Below, one piece after another: positions 54,528 to 63,544 of a stretch of 64,000 nt of DNA (its first letter is position 1; every line of letters begins with the position of its first letter). A program made the translations under genes and the position numbers. The notes beneath the pieces are model-generated. The model saw only the letters and a program-made list of their open reading frames with translations. It was not told where the DNA came from and searched no databases. Source of the DNA: an uncultured Tateyamaria sp. (lineage in GTDB: Bacteria > Pseudomonadota > Alphaproteobacteria > Rhodobacterales > Rhodobacteraceae); the NCBI GenBank assembly GCA_947501275.1, contig CANMVD010000010.1, positions 1 to 64,000 on the forward strand, read 5' to 3'.

Positions 54528-55261
54528 CACGGCACCTCCGTGAATCCGGCGGCGATGAAATCAGCGCGGTTTTGGCTGAGATGATCGACAAAGGATACGC
54601 CCGCTTCGGTGATGGCGGCGGCGGGGTAGCGAATGGCGGGATGGTCGTCCGGCGCGATTTCCCAGATCACGCTGACGGCACCGGAGGCCGCGGCGTCGGT
54701 TGCATAGACAATGCCCAGAGGGGTTTCGCCGCGCGCCACAAATGCCAGCGCTGCGCGCACGTTTTCGGTTTCTGCCAATTGCGTGCGCAATGGATCCCAC
54801 GCGTCAATGTTCCGCAGCCATGCGCTGGCGTATTGTCCGGCTGGAACGCTTTCCCTGTGACCCATGGCAAGCCGCCCGCCTGCAAGCTGTTCCATCAGCC
54901 CTGCGGCATTTACCCGGGCCAATGCGGGCGTTCCGGCGGGTGCGATCAACACCAGTTGGTTGCCCATAATGTCGCGTGGCGGTGCGGCGAGGTGTCCGTT
55001 TTGCTCAAGCCATGTCATCCAGTCGGTGCTGGCCAACACCACCACATCTGCAGGTGCGCCCAAACTGACCTGGCGCGCGATTGTGCCGCTGCCTGCATAG
55101 CTGATCACAGTATCGCCATCCCATTTGGCGGCCACATCGTCGAGTGCGCCTTGCAAACTGGCGGCAGCAAAAATGCGCACCGGTTCGCCCCGCGCGGCAA
55201 CGGCGCAGAAAAGAGCCAAAAGAACGGGTGCCAACCCTTTGATCCAAGGAGAAGTTTTCAT
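54527..55261 (-). CDS. modA: molybdate ABC transporter substrate-binding protein
   Basis: A 244-residue periplasmic binding protein. The signal peptide ends near residue 25 (AVAARGEP), followed by RIFAAASLQGALDDVAAKW, with the oxyanion-binding Ser motif AGSGTIARQVSLGAPADVV and the YATDAAASGAVSVIWEIA segment. It delivers molybdate to ModBC for molybdenum-cofactor enzymes. No modE regulator gene is adjacent, and I saw no clear ModE site in the 218-base upstream spacer, which has one DnaA-box-like TGTGGATAA (55365-55373). Confidence 0.92.
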   Translation of the reverse strand: MKTSPWIKGLAPVLLALFCAVAARGEPVRIFAAASLQGALDDVAAKWDGDTVISYAGSGTIARQVSLGAPADVVVLASTDWMTWLEQNGHLAAPPRDIMGNQLVLIAPAGTPALARVNAAGLMEQLAGGRLAMGHRESVPAGQYASAWLRNIDAWDPLRTQLAETENVRAALAFVARGETPLGIVYATDAAASGAVSVIWEIAPDDHPAIRYPAAAITEAGVSFVDHLSQNRADFIAAGFTEVP

Positions 55262-55479
55262 CTGTGCGCACTATTGGACAAGGGCGGCTGTGTCTCAAGA
55301 GGCAAATGGCATCTGCGGCGTTGTCCTGCAGGGCGTTGCAGTCTCATCAAGCCTGAGCCACACCTGTGGATAAATATGTGTGTATCTTCGCCAAAAACCG
55401 GACGGAAACTGGATTTCCTCAGAAAAGTCTATTATATCAATAGGAATTGGAAAACAGGGGTAGGGCAGTGACGGCCCCC

Positions 55480-55956
55480 ATGATTAAACAGCTACCGTTG
55501 AATTTTGCGAAAGGCCACAAGGGCGACGTGCGTACGCAGTTTGCAGCACTGTGCTTTCGCGTGAAGAACAAGAAAGTGCAGGTTCTGCTTGTGACGTCGC
55601 GCCGCTCGCGCCGCTGGATTCTGCCCAAAGGCTGGCCGATCAATCGCAAGACCCCCTATGAAAGCGCGGCACAAGAGGCGTGGGAAGAGGCCGGTGTGAT
55701 TGGCCGAGCAGAGGCGCGCCCCCTTGGGCTTTACTCCTATACCAAGGTCATCGGTGATGACGACGACGACGAGGATGTCGGCCTGCCGATTGTTGCAATG
55801 GTCTATGCGGTCAGGGTCAAGACCCTTGCCGCCGAATATCCCGAGGCCGGCCAGCGCAAACGTAAGTGGGTCAGCCGCAAGAAGGCAGCCGTAATGGTCG
55901 GCGAACCTGAACTGGCCCGCATCCTGCGTGACTTTGATCCCCGGGTTTTGATCTGA
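55480..55956 (+). CDS. NUDIX hydrolase (diphosphoinositol-polyphosphate-phosphatase-like)
   Basis: A 158-residue NUDIX protein. The Nudix box is visible as GWPINRKTPYESAAQEAWEEAGV, with the REUXEE core as QEAWEE (Arg to Gln). The sequence WILPKGWP before it is typical of the DIPP/Ap4A-hydrolase-like group. Substrate is unknown. A start at 55480 (MIKQLPLNF) is chosen over 55447. Confidence 0.87.
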   Translation: MIKQLPLNFAKGHKGDVRTQFAALCFRVKNKKVQVLLVTSRRSRRWILPKGWPINRKTPYESAAQEAWEEAGVIGRAEARPLGLYSYTKVIGDDDDDEDVGLPIVAMVYAVRVKTLAAEYPEAGQRKRKWVSRKKAAVMVGEPELARILRDFDPRVLI

Positions 55957-56011
55957 CTGCCACGATTTGTCCGATTGCCATTTGGCACCGCGTGCGTATC
56001 TTGGCGGCAAC

Positions 56012-56497
56012 ATGATAAAATATGCTTTGAAATGTAATGACGGCCACAGCTTTGAAAGCTGGTTTGCCTCCGCACAGGCCTATGACGGGTTGAAGGCAGC
56101 GGGGCATATCGTTTGTGTGGTGTGTGGATCCAGCGATGTGACCAAGGCCATCATGGCTCCGCGCGTCAGCACGGCGCGTGCGAAATCGACCCCGGCCGCA
56201 GAGGATATCGCGCCCGTCACGGATCAGGCTGCGCCGCCCCAGTCTTCGTCTCGGCCTCCGTCTGCGCCAAGCCCGGAGCAGCTGGAAAGGGCCCTGAGTG
56301 CGATGCGCGCGGATGTGGAAAAGAACGCAACCTATGTTGGTGGTGCTTTTGCCAAAGAAGCGCGCGCCCAACACTTGGGGGATGTGCCGGACCGCCCGAT
56401 CTATGGCGAAGCCAATGCAGCAGAGGCCAAGGCGTTGATCGAAGACGGCATACCTGTCGCCCCATTGCCATTTGTTCCAACACGCAAAGCGAACTGA
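56012..56497 (+). CDS. DUF1178-family protein
   Basis: A 161-residue protein. It starts MIKYALKCNDGHSFESWFAS and has VCGSSDVTKAIMAPRV, which together resemble a zinc-ribbon region. A Ser/Pro-rich linker (~55-95) follows, and it ends in the conserved RPIYGEAN and PLPFVPTRK. DUF1178 is common in alphaproteobacteria with no known role. It starts 55 bases after the NUDIX gene and ends 4 bases before the SDR gene, so the three are probably co-transcribed. Confidence 0.87.
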   Translation: MIKYALKCNDGHSFESWFASAQAYDGLKAAGHIVCVVCGSSDVTKAIMAPRVSTARAKSTPAAEDIAPVTDQAAPPQSSSRPPSAPSPEQLERALSAMRADVEKNATYVGGAFAKEARAQHLGDVPDRPIYGEANAAEAKALIEDGIPVAPLPFVPTRKAN

Positions 56498-56501
56498 CAT
56501 C

Positions 56502-57143
56502 ATGCATATTGTTATTACCGGGGCGACCCGGGGGATTGGCGCCGGCCTTGCCGCGCATTACCGCGCGGCTGGTCACGAGGTGACGGGCACGGGGCGCTCG
56601 GCCGGGGCAGACATGTCACTCGATGTAACACAGCCTGCGGATCACGCGGCCATGGCTGCGGCGCTTGAGGGCAAACCCGTTGATTTGCTGGTGTGCAACG
56701 CTGGTGTTTACTTGGACAAGGGTGCGGATATGGAGACTGGCTATGCCCCGGATATCTGGGCGCAAACCTTTTCGGCCAATGTCACGGGCGTTTTTCTGAC
56801 CATCCAGTCACTGCTGCCAAATCTGCGCGCGGCGCCCGCACCGCGACTGGCGATCATTTCGTCTCAGATGGCGTCGGACACGCGCGCACCCGGGGGCAGC
56901 TATGTGTATCGCGCGTCTAAGGCGGCGGTGTTGAACCTTGGGCGCAATCTGGCGGCGGATCTGGCCGGAGAGGTGGCGGTTGGCATCTATCATCCCGGGT
57001 GGGTTCAGACGGATATGGGCGGTGAAAGTGCGGCCATCACGGTGGACGATTCCGTTGCTGGCCTGGTTGAGCGGTTTGCGGCACTCGGTCACGACACGAC
57101 CGGGTGTTTCGAGACATGGGACGGTCAACCGCATCCGTATTGA
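56502..57143 (+). CDS. short-chain dehydrogenase/reductase
   Basis: A 213-residue classical SDR. The NAD(P) motif TGATRGIGAGLAAHY is at the start, LVCNAGVY in the middle (the NAG motif), and the active-site Ser-Tyr-x3-Lys is in ISSQMASDTRAPGGSYVYRASKAA. It is shorter than the usual 240-250 residues. Substrate is unknown. The ATG follows the DUF1178 stop by 4 bases. Confidence 0.88.
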   Translation: MHIVITGATRGIGAGLAAHYRAAGHEVTGTGRSAGADMSLDVTQPADHAAMAAALEGKPVDLLVCNAGVYLDKGADMETGYAPDIWAQTFSANVTGVFLTIQSLLPNLRAAPAPRLAIISSQMASDTRAPGGSYVYRASKAAVLNLGRNLAADLAGEVAVGIYHPGWVQTDMGGESAAITVDDSVAGLVERFAALGHDTTGCFETWDGQPHPY

Positions 57144-57201
57144 GACCGTGTTCTCAAGGACGCGCTGACGCGCGACACTGTTTTTGTAGAAGAGCTGAGC
57201 G

Positions 57202-57275
57202 CTCCGACCTCTGGTCGGGAGTTTCTGATTAGGGGGCTCTGCCCCCGGCCTGTCGGCCTCCCCCGTGGTATTTTT
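57202..57275. repeat. intergenic palindromic element
   Basis: The SDR/lysC spacer holds stacked palindromes: CTCCGACC/GGTCGGGAG (57202-57220), GGGGGC-TCT-GCCCCC (57232-57246) and GGCC-TGTC-GGCC (57247-57258), then CTCCCCCGTGGTATTTTTGG. Upstream is CGACACTGTTTTTG (57172-57185). It resembles short GC-palindrome elements seen between genes in Roseobacter-group genomes, and could end SDR transcription. No second copy is in this window. Confidence 0.55.
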
Positions 57276-57367
57276 GGTCAGAAGAAACTAATGCCATTGG
57301 CGCCTTGCCTTGCACTTTCCAAGGTGTGCGGCTATGGGCAGGCGAACCTTTTTCTGGGGCCGTTTCA

Positions 57368-58606
57368 ATGCCTGTTCTCGTGATGAAATTTGGTGGCACT
57401 TCCGTGGCCACCCTTGATCGCATCCGCCGCGCGGCCAAGCGTGTAGGCGTTGAAGTGGCCAAGGGCTATGACGTGATTGTCATTGTCTCGGCAATGTCGG
57501 GCAAGACCAACGAACTGGTAGGCTGGGTGAACGAGACGTCACCCCTGTTTGATGCCCGCGAATATGATGCGGTTGTGTCGTCGGGGGAGAATGTCACTGC
57601 CGGTTTGATGGCGCTGACCTTGCAGGAAATGGACGTGCCCGCGCGCTCTTGGCAGGGTTGGCAGGTGCCGCTCAAGACCACTTCGGCTCATTCCAGTGCC
57701 CGGATCGAAGAGATTCCGACGGACAATCTGAATGCCAAGTTCAGCGAAGGCATGAAGGTGGCTGTGGTTGCCGGGTTCCAGGGGATCAGCCCGGAGGGCC
57801 GCATCACCACGCTTGGGCGCGGCGGGTCTGATACCACGGCTGTGGCTTTTGCCGCCGCTTTTGAGGCCGAGCGTTGCGATATCTATACGGATGTGGATGG
57901 CGTTTATACCACAGACCCGCGTGTCAGTGCCAAGGCCCGCAAGCTTGACAAGATCGCATTTGAGGAAATGCTGGAACTGGCGTCCTTGGGGGCAAAGGTA
58001 TTGCAGACCCGCTCGGTAGAGTTGGCTATGCGGTTCAATGTGCGCCTGCGCGTGCTGTCGAGTTTTGAAGAACAATCCGATAATGCGGGCACGCTTGTGT
58101 GTGCCGAGGAGGACATCGTGGAAAGCAATGTTGTGGCTGGTGTGGCCTATAGCCGGGATGAGGCCAAAATGACGTTGGTCAGTGTTGCGGACCGTCCCGG
58201 GATTGCCGCGACGATCTTTTCCGCGCTGAGCGACGCGGGTGTAAACGTAGACATGATTGTTCAGAACATCAGCGAAGAGGGGCGTACGGATATGACCTTC
58301 TCTTGTCCCACCGATCAGGTGGCGCGCGCTGATGCAGCAATGGCAACAGCCAAGGACGAAGGCGTCATCAACTTTCAGGAACTGATTGCAGATACTGACG
58401 TCGCCAAAATCAGCGTGGTCGGCATCGGGATGCGCAGCCATACCGGTGTGGCGGCCAAGATGTTCCAGTGCCTGAGTGCGGAGGGCATCAATATCAAGGT
58501 CATCACCACGTCCGAAATCAAGATCTCGGTCCTGATTGATCGCAAATACATGGAGTTGGCTGTGCAGGCGCTTCATGACGCCTTTGAACTGGACAAGGCG
58601 GCCTGA
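57368..58606 (+). CDS. lysC: aspartate kinase
   Basis: A 412-residue aspartokinase that starts the lysine/threonine/methionine pathway by phosphorylating aspartate. The kinase start VMKFGGTSVATLDRI, the GRGGSDTTAVAFAAAF loop and the FEEMLELASLGAKVLQTRSVE stretch are present, followed by two ACT domains (~260-412; VADRPGIAATIFSALSDAGV, and GMRSHTGVAAKMFQCLS) for feedback binding. The ATG at 57368 opens the normal N-terminus. thrC, the last enzyme of one branch, lies in this window at 31.5 kb. Confidence 0.94.
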   Translation: MPVLVMKFGGTSVATLDRIRRAAKRVGVEVAKGYDVIVIVSAMSGKTNELVGWVNETSPLFDAREYDAVVSSGENVTAGLMALTLQEMDVPARSWQGWQVPLKTTSAHSSARIEEIPTDNLNAKFSEGMKVAVVAGFQGISPEGRITTLGRGGSDTTAVAFAAAFEAERCDIYTDVDGVYTTDPRVSAKARKLDKIAFEEMLELASLGAKVLQTRSVELAMRFNVRLRVLSSFEEQSDNAGTLVCAEEDIVESNVVAGVAYSRDEAKMTLVSVADRPGIAATIFSALSDAGVNVDMIVQNISEEGRTDMTFSCPTDQVARADAAMATAKDEGVINFQELIADTDVAKISVVGIGMRSHTGVAAKMFQCLSAEGINIKVITTSEIKISVLIDRKYMELAVQALHDAFELDKAA

Positions 58607-58759
58607 GCCATACACTGCGTGTGCGTATTACCGCCGCAGAACTGAATTTTTCTACCATTGCGTGAAAAATAGGCTGGTTCGGCCTGCTTTGTGATTTCGC
58701 TTTGCGCGCGGCTGTGGTGTAACGTCACCGTCCAGAGCACGTTGGGGGATGGTGCCAGA

Positions 58760-61000
58760 ATGGCCCAGACATTTGAAACTGAAAGCCGCAAGCTGTTGGG
58801 GCGGTTACGCGACACCATGGCCGGAGATGATCCGGGCCAGACTCGTTTGGACAAGATTGTTGATCTGATCGCCGACAGTATCGGAACCGAAGTGTGCTCG
58901 ATTTATCTGTTTCGGGACGAGGATACGCTCGAGCTGTGTGCGACCGAGGGATTGAACTCTGAAGCTGTCCATCAGACCCGCATGAAGTTGGGAGAGGGCC
59001 TTGTGGGCCGCGTGGCCCGTCGCGGGCAGGTGTTCAACACGCCGGATGCGCCAAATACCCGTGGCTTTCGTTATATGCCGGAGACAGGCGAGGAGGTATA
59101 TACAAGCTTTCTTGGTGTGCCGATCCAGCGTTTGGGGGAGACCCTTGGCGTGCTTGTCGTGCAGTCCAAAGATGCGCGCGAATATTCGGCGGATGAGGTC
59201 TATGCCCTTGAAGTTGTTGCCATGGTTCTGGCCGAGATGGCCGAGCTGGGTGCCTTTGTGGGGGATGGCAGTGCCATGGGCGCGCGCCATTCCCAGCCTG
59301 CGATGTTGCGTGGCACCGTAGCACAGGAAGGCGTGGCTGAGGGCCATATCTGGCTGCACGAACCCCGCGTGGTTGTCACCAATCCGATTGCCGATGATCC
59401 CCATCGTGAGTTGGAGCGCTTGACCGAAGCGGTTGAGGAGTTGCGCGTGGGTGTCGACAAGATGTTGGCGCTGGCGGCGGTCGACAAGGAACAGGCCGAA
59501 GTACTTGAAGCATACCGGATGTTTGCCAATTCCAAAGGCTGGATGCGCCGGATGGAGGAAGACATCAGCCGTGGATTGAGTGCCGAGGCCGCAGTCGAGA
59601 AAGAGCAATCCCTTGCGCGCTCGCGTATGGGGCAGGCGAGCGACAGTTACTTGCGCGAACGGCTGAGCGATCTCGATGATTTGTCCAATCGCTTGTTGCG
59701 GATTTTGACAGGGCAGGGATCGGACACAGGTGCAGAGATGCCCGCCGATCCGATACTCGTGGCGCGTAATATTGGTCCGGCGGAACTGCTGGATTACGGG
59801 CGCACGTTGCGGGGCATTATTCTGGAAGCCGGATCAGTTGGCAGCCATGCCGCAATTGTCGCGCGTGCCTTGGCGATCCCTTTGATTGTGCACGTGGATC
59901 GCGCAACGCTGGAATCCCTGAATGGGGATCACGTGATGGTCGATGGAGAGCAGGGGATTGTCCACCTGCGCCCCGACGACACGGTTGTGACCGCTTTCCG
60001 TGACAAGATGGCGATGCAGGCGGCTGCGGTGGAACGCTATGCCTCGATCCGGGACAAGGCGGCGGAAACCTTGTGCGGATCGGTTGTGTCCTTGCACATG
60101 AATGCGGGCTTGATGGCGGACTTGCCGTCACTTGAGGGCTCAGGGGCCGAAGGTGTGGGCCTGTTCCGCACTGAATTGCAGTTCCTGGTGCGCAACCAGA
60201 TGCCGCGCCGGTCCGAGTTATCGGCGCTTTATGCGCGGGTTCTGGACGCGGCCGGGGGCAAGAAAGTGGTGTTTCGCACCCTCGATATCGGGTCGGACAA
60301 GGTTCTGCCCTACATGAAGCCCAATGACGAACCGAACCCGGCCCTCGGTTGGCGCGCGATCCGCGTCGGACTGGACAAGCCGGGTGTGCTGCGGATGCAG
60401 CTACAGGCGTTGTTGCGTTCGGCCAATGGGCGCCCTTTGACCGTGATGTTCCCGTTTGTGGCGCAATACGAGGAATACACCCAAGCCAAGGCCGAGATGG
60501 ACAAGGCCATGGATCGTGAACGTCGCCTGGGTCATGTGCTGCCGGAACATATCGAGATTGGCGCGATGCTGGAGACCCCCAGCCTTGCCTTTGCACCGCA
60601 CAAATTCTTTGAGGAGGTCGGATTTCTGTCGATCGGTGGCAACGATCTCAAGCAGTTCTTTTTTGCGGCTGACCGCGAAAATGAGCGTGTGCGGCGGCGT
60701 TACGATACGCTGAACGTGTCGTTCCTGAGCTTTATCGAACGCATTGTGGAGCGCTGCGAGATCACAGGCACGCCGCTGAGTTTCTGCGGTGAAGACGCGG
60801 GCCGCCCGGTGGAGGCGCTGTGTCTGGCGGCTATAGGTTTGCGCAATCTGTCCATGCGCCCGGCCTCAATTGGCCCCGTAAAATCACTGCTGCGGCGCTC
60901 AAACTTGGAGGAAGTGCGCAAGGTGATCTCGGATGCGCGCCATCGCGGTGACATGAGTGTGCGCCCGGCGATCATGGAATACTTGCGCGAACAAGGCTGA
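58760..61000 (+). CDS. ptsP: phosphoenolpyruvate-protein phosphotransferase PtsP (EI-Ntr)
   Basis: A 746-residue enzyme I of the nitrogen PTS. An N-terminal GAF domain (~15-150; VGRVARRGQVFNT) is followed by the EI domains: the phospho-histidine in GSVGSHAAIVARAL, the PEP-binding region (LFRTELQFL, DIGSDKVLPYM) and the catalytic Cys in FCGEDAGRP. It senses the glutamine/2-oxoglutarate balance through GAF in other bacteria and phosphorylates NPr. The start at 58760 (MAQTFETESRK) gives the family's usual N-terminus. lysC-ptsP order is common in alphaproteobacteria. Confidence 0.94.
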   Translation: MAQTFETESRKLLGRLRDTMAGDDPGQTRLDKIVDLIADSIGTEVCSIYLFRDEDTLELCATEGLNSEAVHQTRMKLGEGLVGRVARRGQVFNTPDAPNTRGFRYMPETGEEVYTSFLGVPIQRLGETLGVLVVQSKDAREYSADEVYALEVVAMVLAEMAELGAFVGDGSAMGARHSQPAMLRGTVAQEGVAEGHIWLHEPRVVVTNPIADDPHRELERLTEAVEELRVGVDKMLALAAVDKEQAEVLEAYRMFANSKGWMRRMEEDISRGLSAEAAVEKEQSLARSRMGQASDSYLRERLSDLDDLSNRLLRILTGQGSDTGAEMPADPILVARNIGPAELLDYGRTLRGIILEAGSVGSHAAIVARALAIPLIVHVDRATLESLNGDHVMVDGEQGIVHLRPDDTVVTAFRDKMAMQAAAVERYASIRDKAAETLCGSVVSLHMNAGLMADLPSLEGSGAEGVGLFRTELQFLVRNQMPRRSELSALYARVLDAAGGKKVVFRTLDIGSDKVLPYMKPNDEPNPALGWRAIRVGLDKPGVLRMQLQALLRSANGRPLTVMFPFVAQYEEYTQAKAEMDKAMDRERRLGHVLPEHIEIGAMLETPSLAFAPHKFFEEVGFLSIGGNDLKQFFFAADRENERVRRRYDTLNVSFLSFIERIVERCEITGTPLSFCGEDAGRPVEALCLAAIGLRNLSMRPASIGPVKSLLRRSNLEEVRKVISDARHRGDMSVRPAIMEYLREQG

Positions 61001-61365
61001 TGTGCCTCTGAACTTTGCAATGCTTTCAATGTGTTGAGTAGGTTCGCGCGTTCTGCTCGCGTATGTGTCTGTAGATCAGGCCAATTTGGTATGAGCGCGC
61101 CCTCAGACATCGTTTTTGATGCAGTGTTCTTGCGGTATTTCGCAAGTCGCGTCCGTGCAGCGTTGTGGATAGAAAACAGTTATCCACAGGGTTCGCCCTA
61201 AAAATTGGTGCATGAACTGTCGAGCGGCACGATTTAGCACTAGTCTTTTTAAAACTTTGAATTTGATTTGCTCAGATTAATTGTCAGCAGAATTTTCAAT
61301 TTCTGATATTTGGACAAGTTATCCCCTTAACACCCGGCATTCTATCCACACGATCCCTTCGGGGC
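61001..61365. other. AT-rich intergenic region with DnaA-box-like sites
   Basis: A 365-base stretch without a gene between convergent ptsP and the ABC ATPase. It has a perfect DnaA box TTATCCACA (61180-61188), an inverted CTATCCACA (61163-61171 read on the minus strand) that pairs with it as a stem-loop, another CTATCCACA (61342-61350), and TTATCCCCT (61319-61327). Between them (61195-61320) the sequence is distinctly AT-rich. This is a possible DnaA-binding region, or a candidate replication-origin-like element. Confidence 0.45.
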
Positions 61366-61396
61366 AAAAAAAACCGGAGGCGAGGCCCCCGGTTTT
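61366..61396 (-). terminator. terminator after the ABC ATPase gene
   Basis: AAAACCGG (61370-61377) pairs with CCGGTTTT (61389-61396), with an inner GGC/GCC pairing. On the minus strand the stem is followed by an unbroken run of U from the A-stretch at 61366-61373. It lies 24 bases after the stop of the ABC ATPase gene. Confidence 0.85.
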
Positions 61397-61420
61397 GCTG
61401 TCTTTTGAGGGATGCTGAGA

Positions 61421-62482
61421 TCAGCGCAAACGCTGTTCGCTTTCTACGTCAAAGAACATCGCGCGGTCTTCGTCGAAGGTGACGGTTACTTCGGTGCCTT
61501 CTTCCATGGCCATGTCACCCTTGCTTTCCACAATCAGACGCTCGCCCGTGGGTGCGGTCATGTAGTCATAGGCCACGCCACCCAAGCGTTCGCGAATGTC
61601 GAGCTTGATCGAAGATGCACCGGCGGTCAGTTCCATGTCTTGCGGGCGGACACCCACGATCACTTCGGTGCCTGCGGCGGGCAGGGAAACCGCGGTGGGG
61701 ATCGATTTGTCAGACAGGGCAGGGACCCGCACGGCGCCCGCCTCGGCGATGCCTTTGACAAAGTTCATCGCGGGTGAGCCGATAAAGCCTGCCACGAACT
61801 TGTTGTCGGGGTCTTTGTACAGATCCATCGGGCTACCGACCTGTTCAATATAGCCCGCGCGCAGTACGACGATCTTGTCGGCCAATGTCATCGCTTCGAC
61901 CTGATCGTGGGTCACGTAAATCATCGTGGTGCCAAGTTCTTTGTGCAGGCGCGCGATCTCGACCCGCATGTCGACACGCAACTCGGCATCAAGGTTGGAC
62001 AGCGGTTCATCAAACAGGAACACTTCCGGGCCGCGCACAATCGAGCGGCCAATGGCGACACGCTGGCGCTGCCCACCGGACAGGGCGGCGGGTTTGCGAT
62101 CAAGATAGTCGTCCAGTTTCAGAATCTTGGAGGCGCCATCGACCTTTTTCTTGATTGTTTCCTTGTCGACGCCGTTCATCTTGAGGCCAAAGCCCATGTT
62201 TTCCTTGACCGTCATGTGCGGATAGAGCGCGTAAGTCTGGAAAACCATGGCCACACCACGCTCGGCAGGGTCCATGTGGGTGACATCGCGCGCGCCGATG
62301 TTGATTTGCCCGTCCGAGGTTTCTTCGAGCCCTGCAATCATACGCAGCAACGTGGATTTGCCACAGCCCGAGGGGCCGACAAACACGCAGAATTCGCCAT
62401 CTTCGATGGTCAGGTCCACACCGTGGATAACCTGTGTAGCCCCATATCGTTTGATCGCTTTTTGAAGTGTGACGCCGGTCAT
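61421..62482 (-). CDS. sugar ABC transporter ATP-binding protein (MalK/UgpC type)
   Basis: A 353-residue ATPase with a C-terminal TOBE domain. Walker A (GPSGCGKSTLL), the signature (LSGGQRQRVAIGRS), Walker B (VFLFDEPLSNLD) and the switch His (MIYVTHDQVEAMTLAD) are intact. It should energise uptake of a sugar or sugar-alcohol with the solute-binding protein of the divergent gene at 63545. The ATPase lies 42 bases after the iclR stop, so the two may share a transcript. Confidence 0.92.
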   Translation of the reverse strand: MTGVTLQKAIKRYGATQVIHGVDLTIEDGEFCVFVGPSGCGKSTLLRMIAGLEETSDGQINIGARDVTHMDPAERGVAMVFQTYALYPHMTVKENMGFGLKMNGVDKETIKKKVDGASKILKLDDYLDRKPAALSGGQRQRVAIGRSIVRGPEVFLFDEPLSNLDAELRVDMRVEIARLHKELGTTMIYVTHDQVEAMTLADKIVVLRAGYIEQVGSPMDLYKDPDNKFVAGFIGSPAMNFVKGIAEAGAVRVPALSDKSIPTAVSLPAAGTEVIVGVRPQDMELTAGASSIKLDIRERLGGVAYDYMTAPTGERLIVESKGDMAMEEGTEVTVTFDEDRAMFFDVESEQRLR

Positions 62483-62524
62483 TGGTCTCTCTCCCCCGTA
62501 AATGCAGGTCGTGGTCTGGTGGTT

Positions 62525-63313
62525 CTATTGGCTTGGAAACTGCCACTTGGCAGCGGCCACGGCGATATCGCGCGCGGTGGCTGTGAGGTGCGGGGCAAGG
62601 CTGGCCAGATCGTCCAGCGACTTGCGGGTTGTGGATGTAGTGACGCTGAGTGCGCCGATGGAGCGCCCGGAATCAGACAGGATCGGGGCAGCAATGCAAA
62701 TAATGCCGGGTTCGTGTTCTTCGCGGTCATAGGCAACGCCGTCGCGGCGAATCTCTGCAAATTCAGCTGTCAGAGAATCGCGGGTCGTATGCGTGTGGGC
62801 CGTGTGGGCAAACCAAGCTTGTTGTGACAGGGCGACCTCGCAGGCATCTTCGCTGAGAAAGGCCAGCATCGCCTTGCCAACACCTGTGCAATAACCTGGG
62901 CCAACTTTCCCTGCCTGACTATACATCTCGATCGGGTCAGTGGCGTTGCGTTTGTCCACATACAAAACCTGGCCGCCATCAAGCTGCGCGAGGTGCACTG
63001 TTTCACCAACTGTCTCGCTGAGTGCGTCGATATGGGACCGTGCGATCGGGGCGAGAGAGCTTTGACGCCATGCGGCATGGGCCAATGAAACAAGGCGTAA
63101 CCCGGGTGCGTAGGTCTGGCGATCCACGTCGTAGCGCAGCATACCAAGGTGCGTCAGGGTCTGGATCAGACGGTAAAGTGTCGCCTTGGGGTGCGGTGAC
63201 AGGGCAAGCAATTCGGAAAACCGCACCGGGCGCTCCTGCGCCGCGACGAGGTCCAGCACTTCGAGTGCCTTGCCAATGGTCCCTTCCCCCGAACGGGGGG
63301 CTGCCGTGTTCAT
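62525..63313 (-). CDS. IclR-family transcriptional regulator
   Basis: A 262-residue regulator. The N-terminal winged helix (FSELLALSPHPKATLYRLIQ) is followed by the IclR effector domain (DGGQVLYVDKR, GPGYCTGVGKAMLAFL, GIICIAAPILS, GALSVTTSTTRKSLDD). It is divergent from the solute-binding protein gene, and two perfect palindromes lie between them. By position it should control the sugar ABC system, with the transported or derived sugar as the likely effector (inference). Confidence 0.92.
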   Translation of the reverse strand: MNTAAPRSGEGTIGKALEVLDLVAAQERPVRFSELLALSPHPKATLYRLIQTLTHLGMLRYDVDRQTYAPGLRLVSLAHAAWRQSSLAPIARSHIDALSETVGETVHLAQLDGGQVLYVDKRNATDPIEMYSQAGKVGPGYCTGVGKAMLAFLSEDACEVALSQQAWFAHTAHTHTTRDSLTAEFAEIRRDGVAYDREEHEPGIICIAAPILSDSGRSIGALSVTTSTTRKSLDDLASLAPHLTATARDIAVAAAKWQFPSQ

Positions 63314-63378
63314 GTGGTCCTCCCAAACCGTCTTGGCAGGGCAAACTCAATTCGGGTGTGTTGCCTGAAATGAATCTG

Positions 63379-63448
63379 TTGACCTGCTGCCAGTGTCCCC
63401 GCATAGTTCCAATAGTTGGAATTCGGTTTCACTATGTGGAACTTCCAC
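63379..63448 (+). promoter_or_regulatory. promoter and two palindromic operators of the sugar ABC gene
   Basis: TTGACC (63379-63384) and CATAGT (63402-63407) with a 17-base spacer form a plausible promoter. TTCCAA-TAG-TTGGAA (63407-63421) overlaps the end of the -10 box and GTGGAA-C-TTCCAC (63436-63448) lies just downstream. Both are perfect and share GGAA/TTCC half-sites, as expected for an IclR-type dimer. The gene ATG is 97 bases further on. Confidence 0.6.
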
Positions 63449-63544
63449 GAAGCGAGACTGTAAGTCAAAAGAAATCTGACTTTCCGTTTGTCGGCCAATA
63501 AGACAAGGTCCGGCACGGGAGAAACGGAACTAAGGGAGGAAACC

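Noticed and set aside
55262-55479. Possible ModE operator upstream of modA
   Set aside because: The TATA-like stretch near 55425-55441 lacks the paired half-sites with the expected spacing.
57539-58615. 358-codon minus-strand frame opposite lysC
   Set aside because: Antisense shadow of lysC; Cys/His/Arg-rich composition typical of reversed codons.
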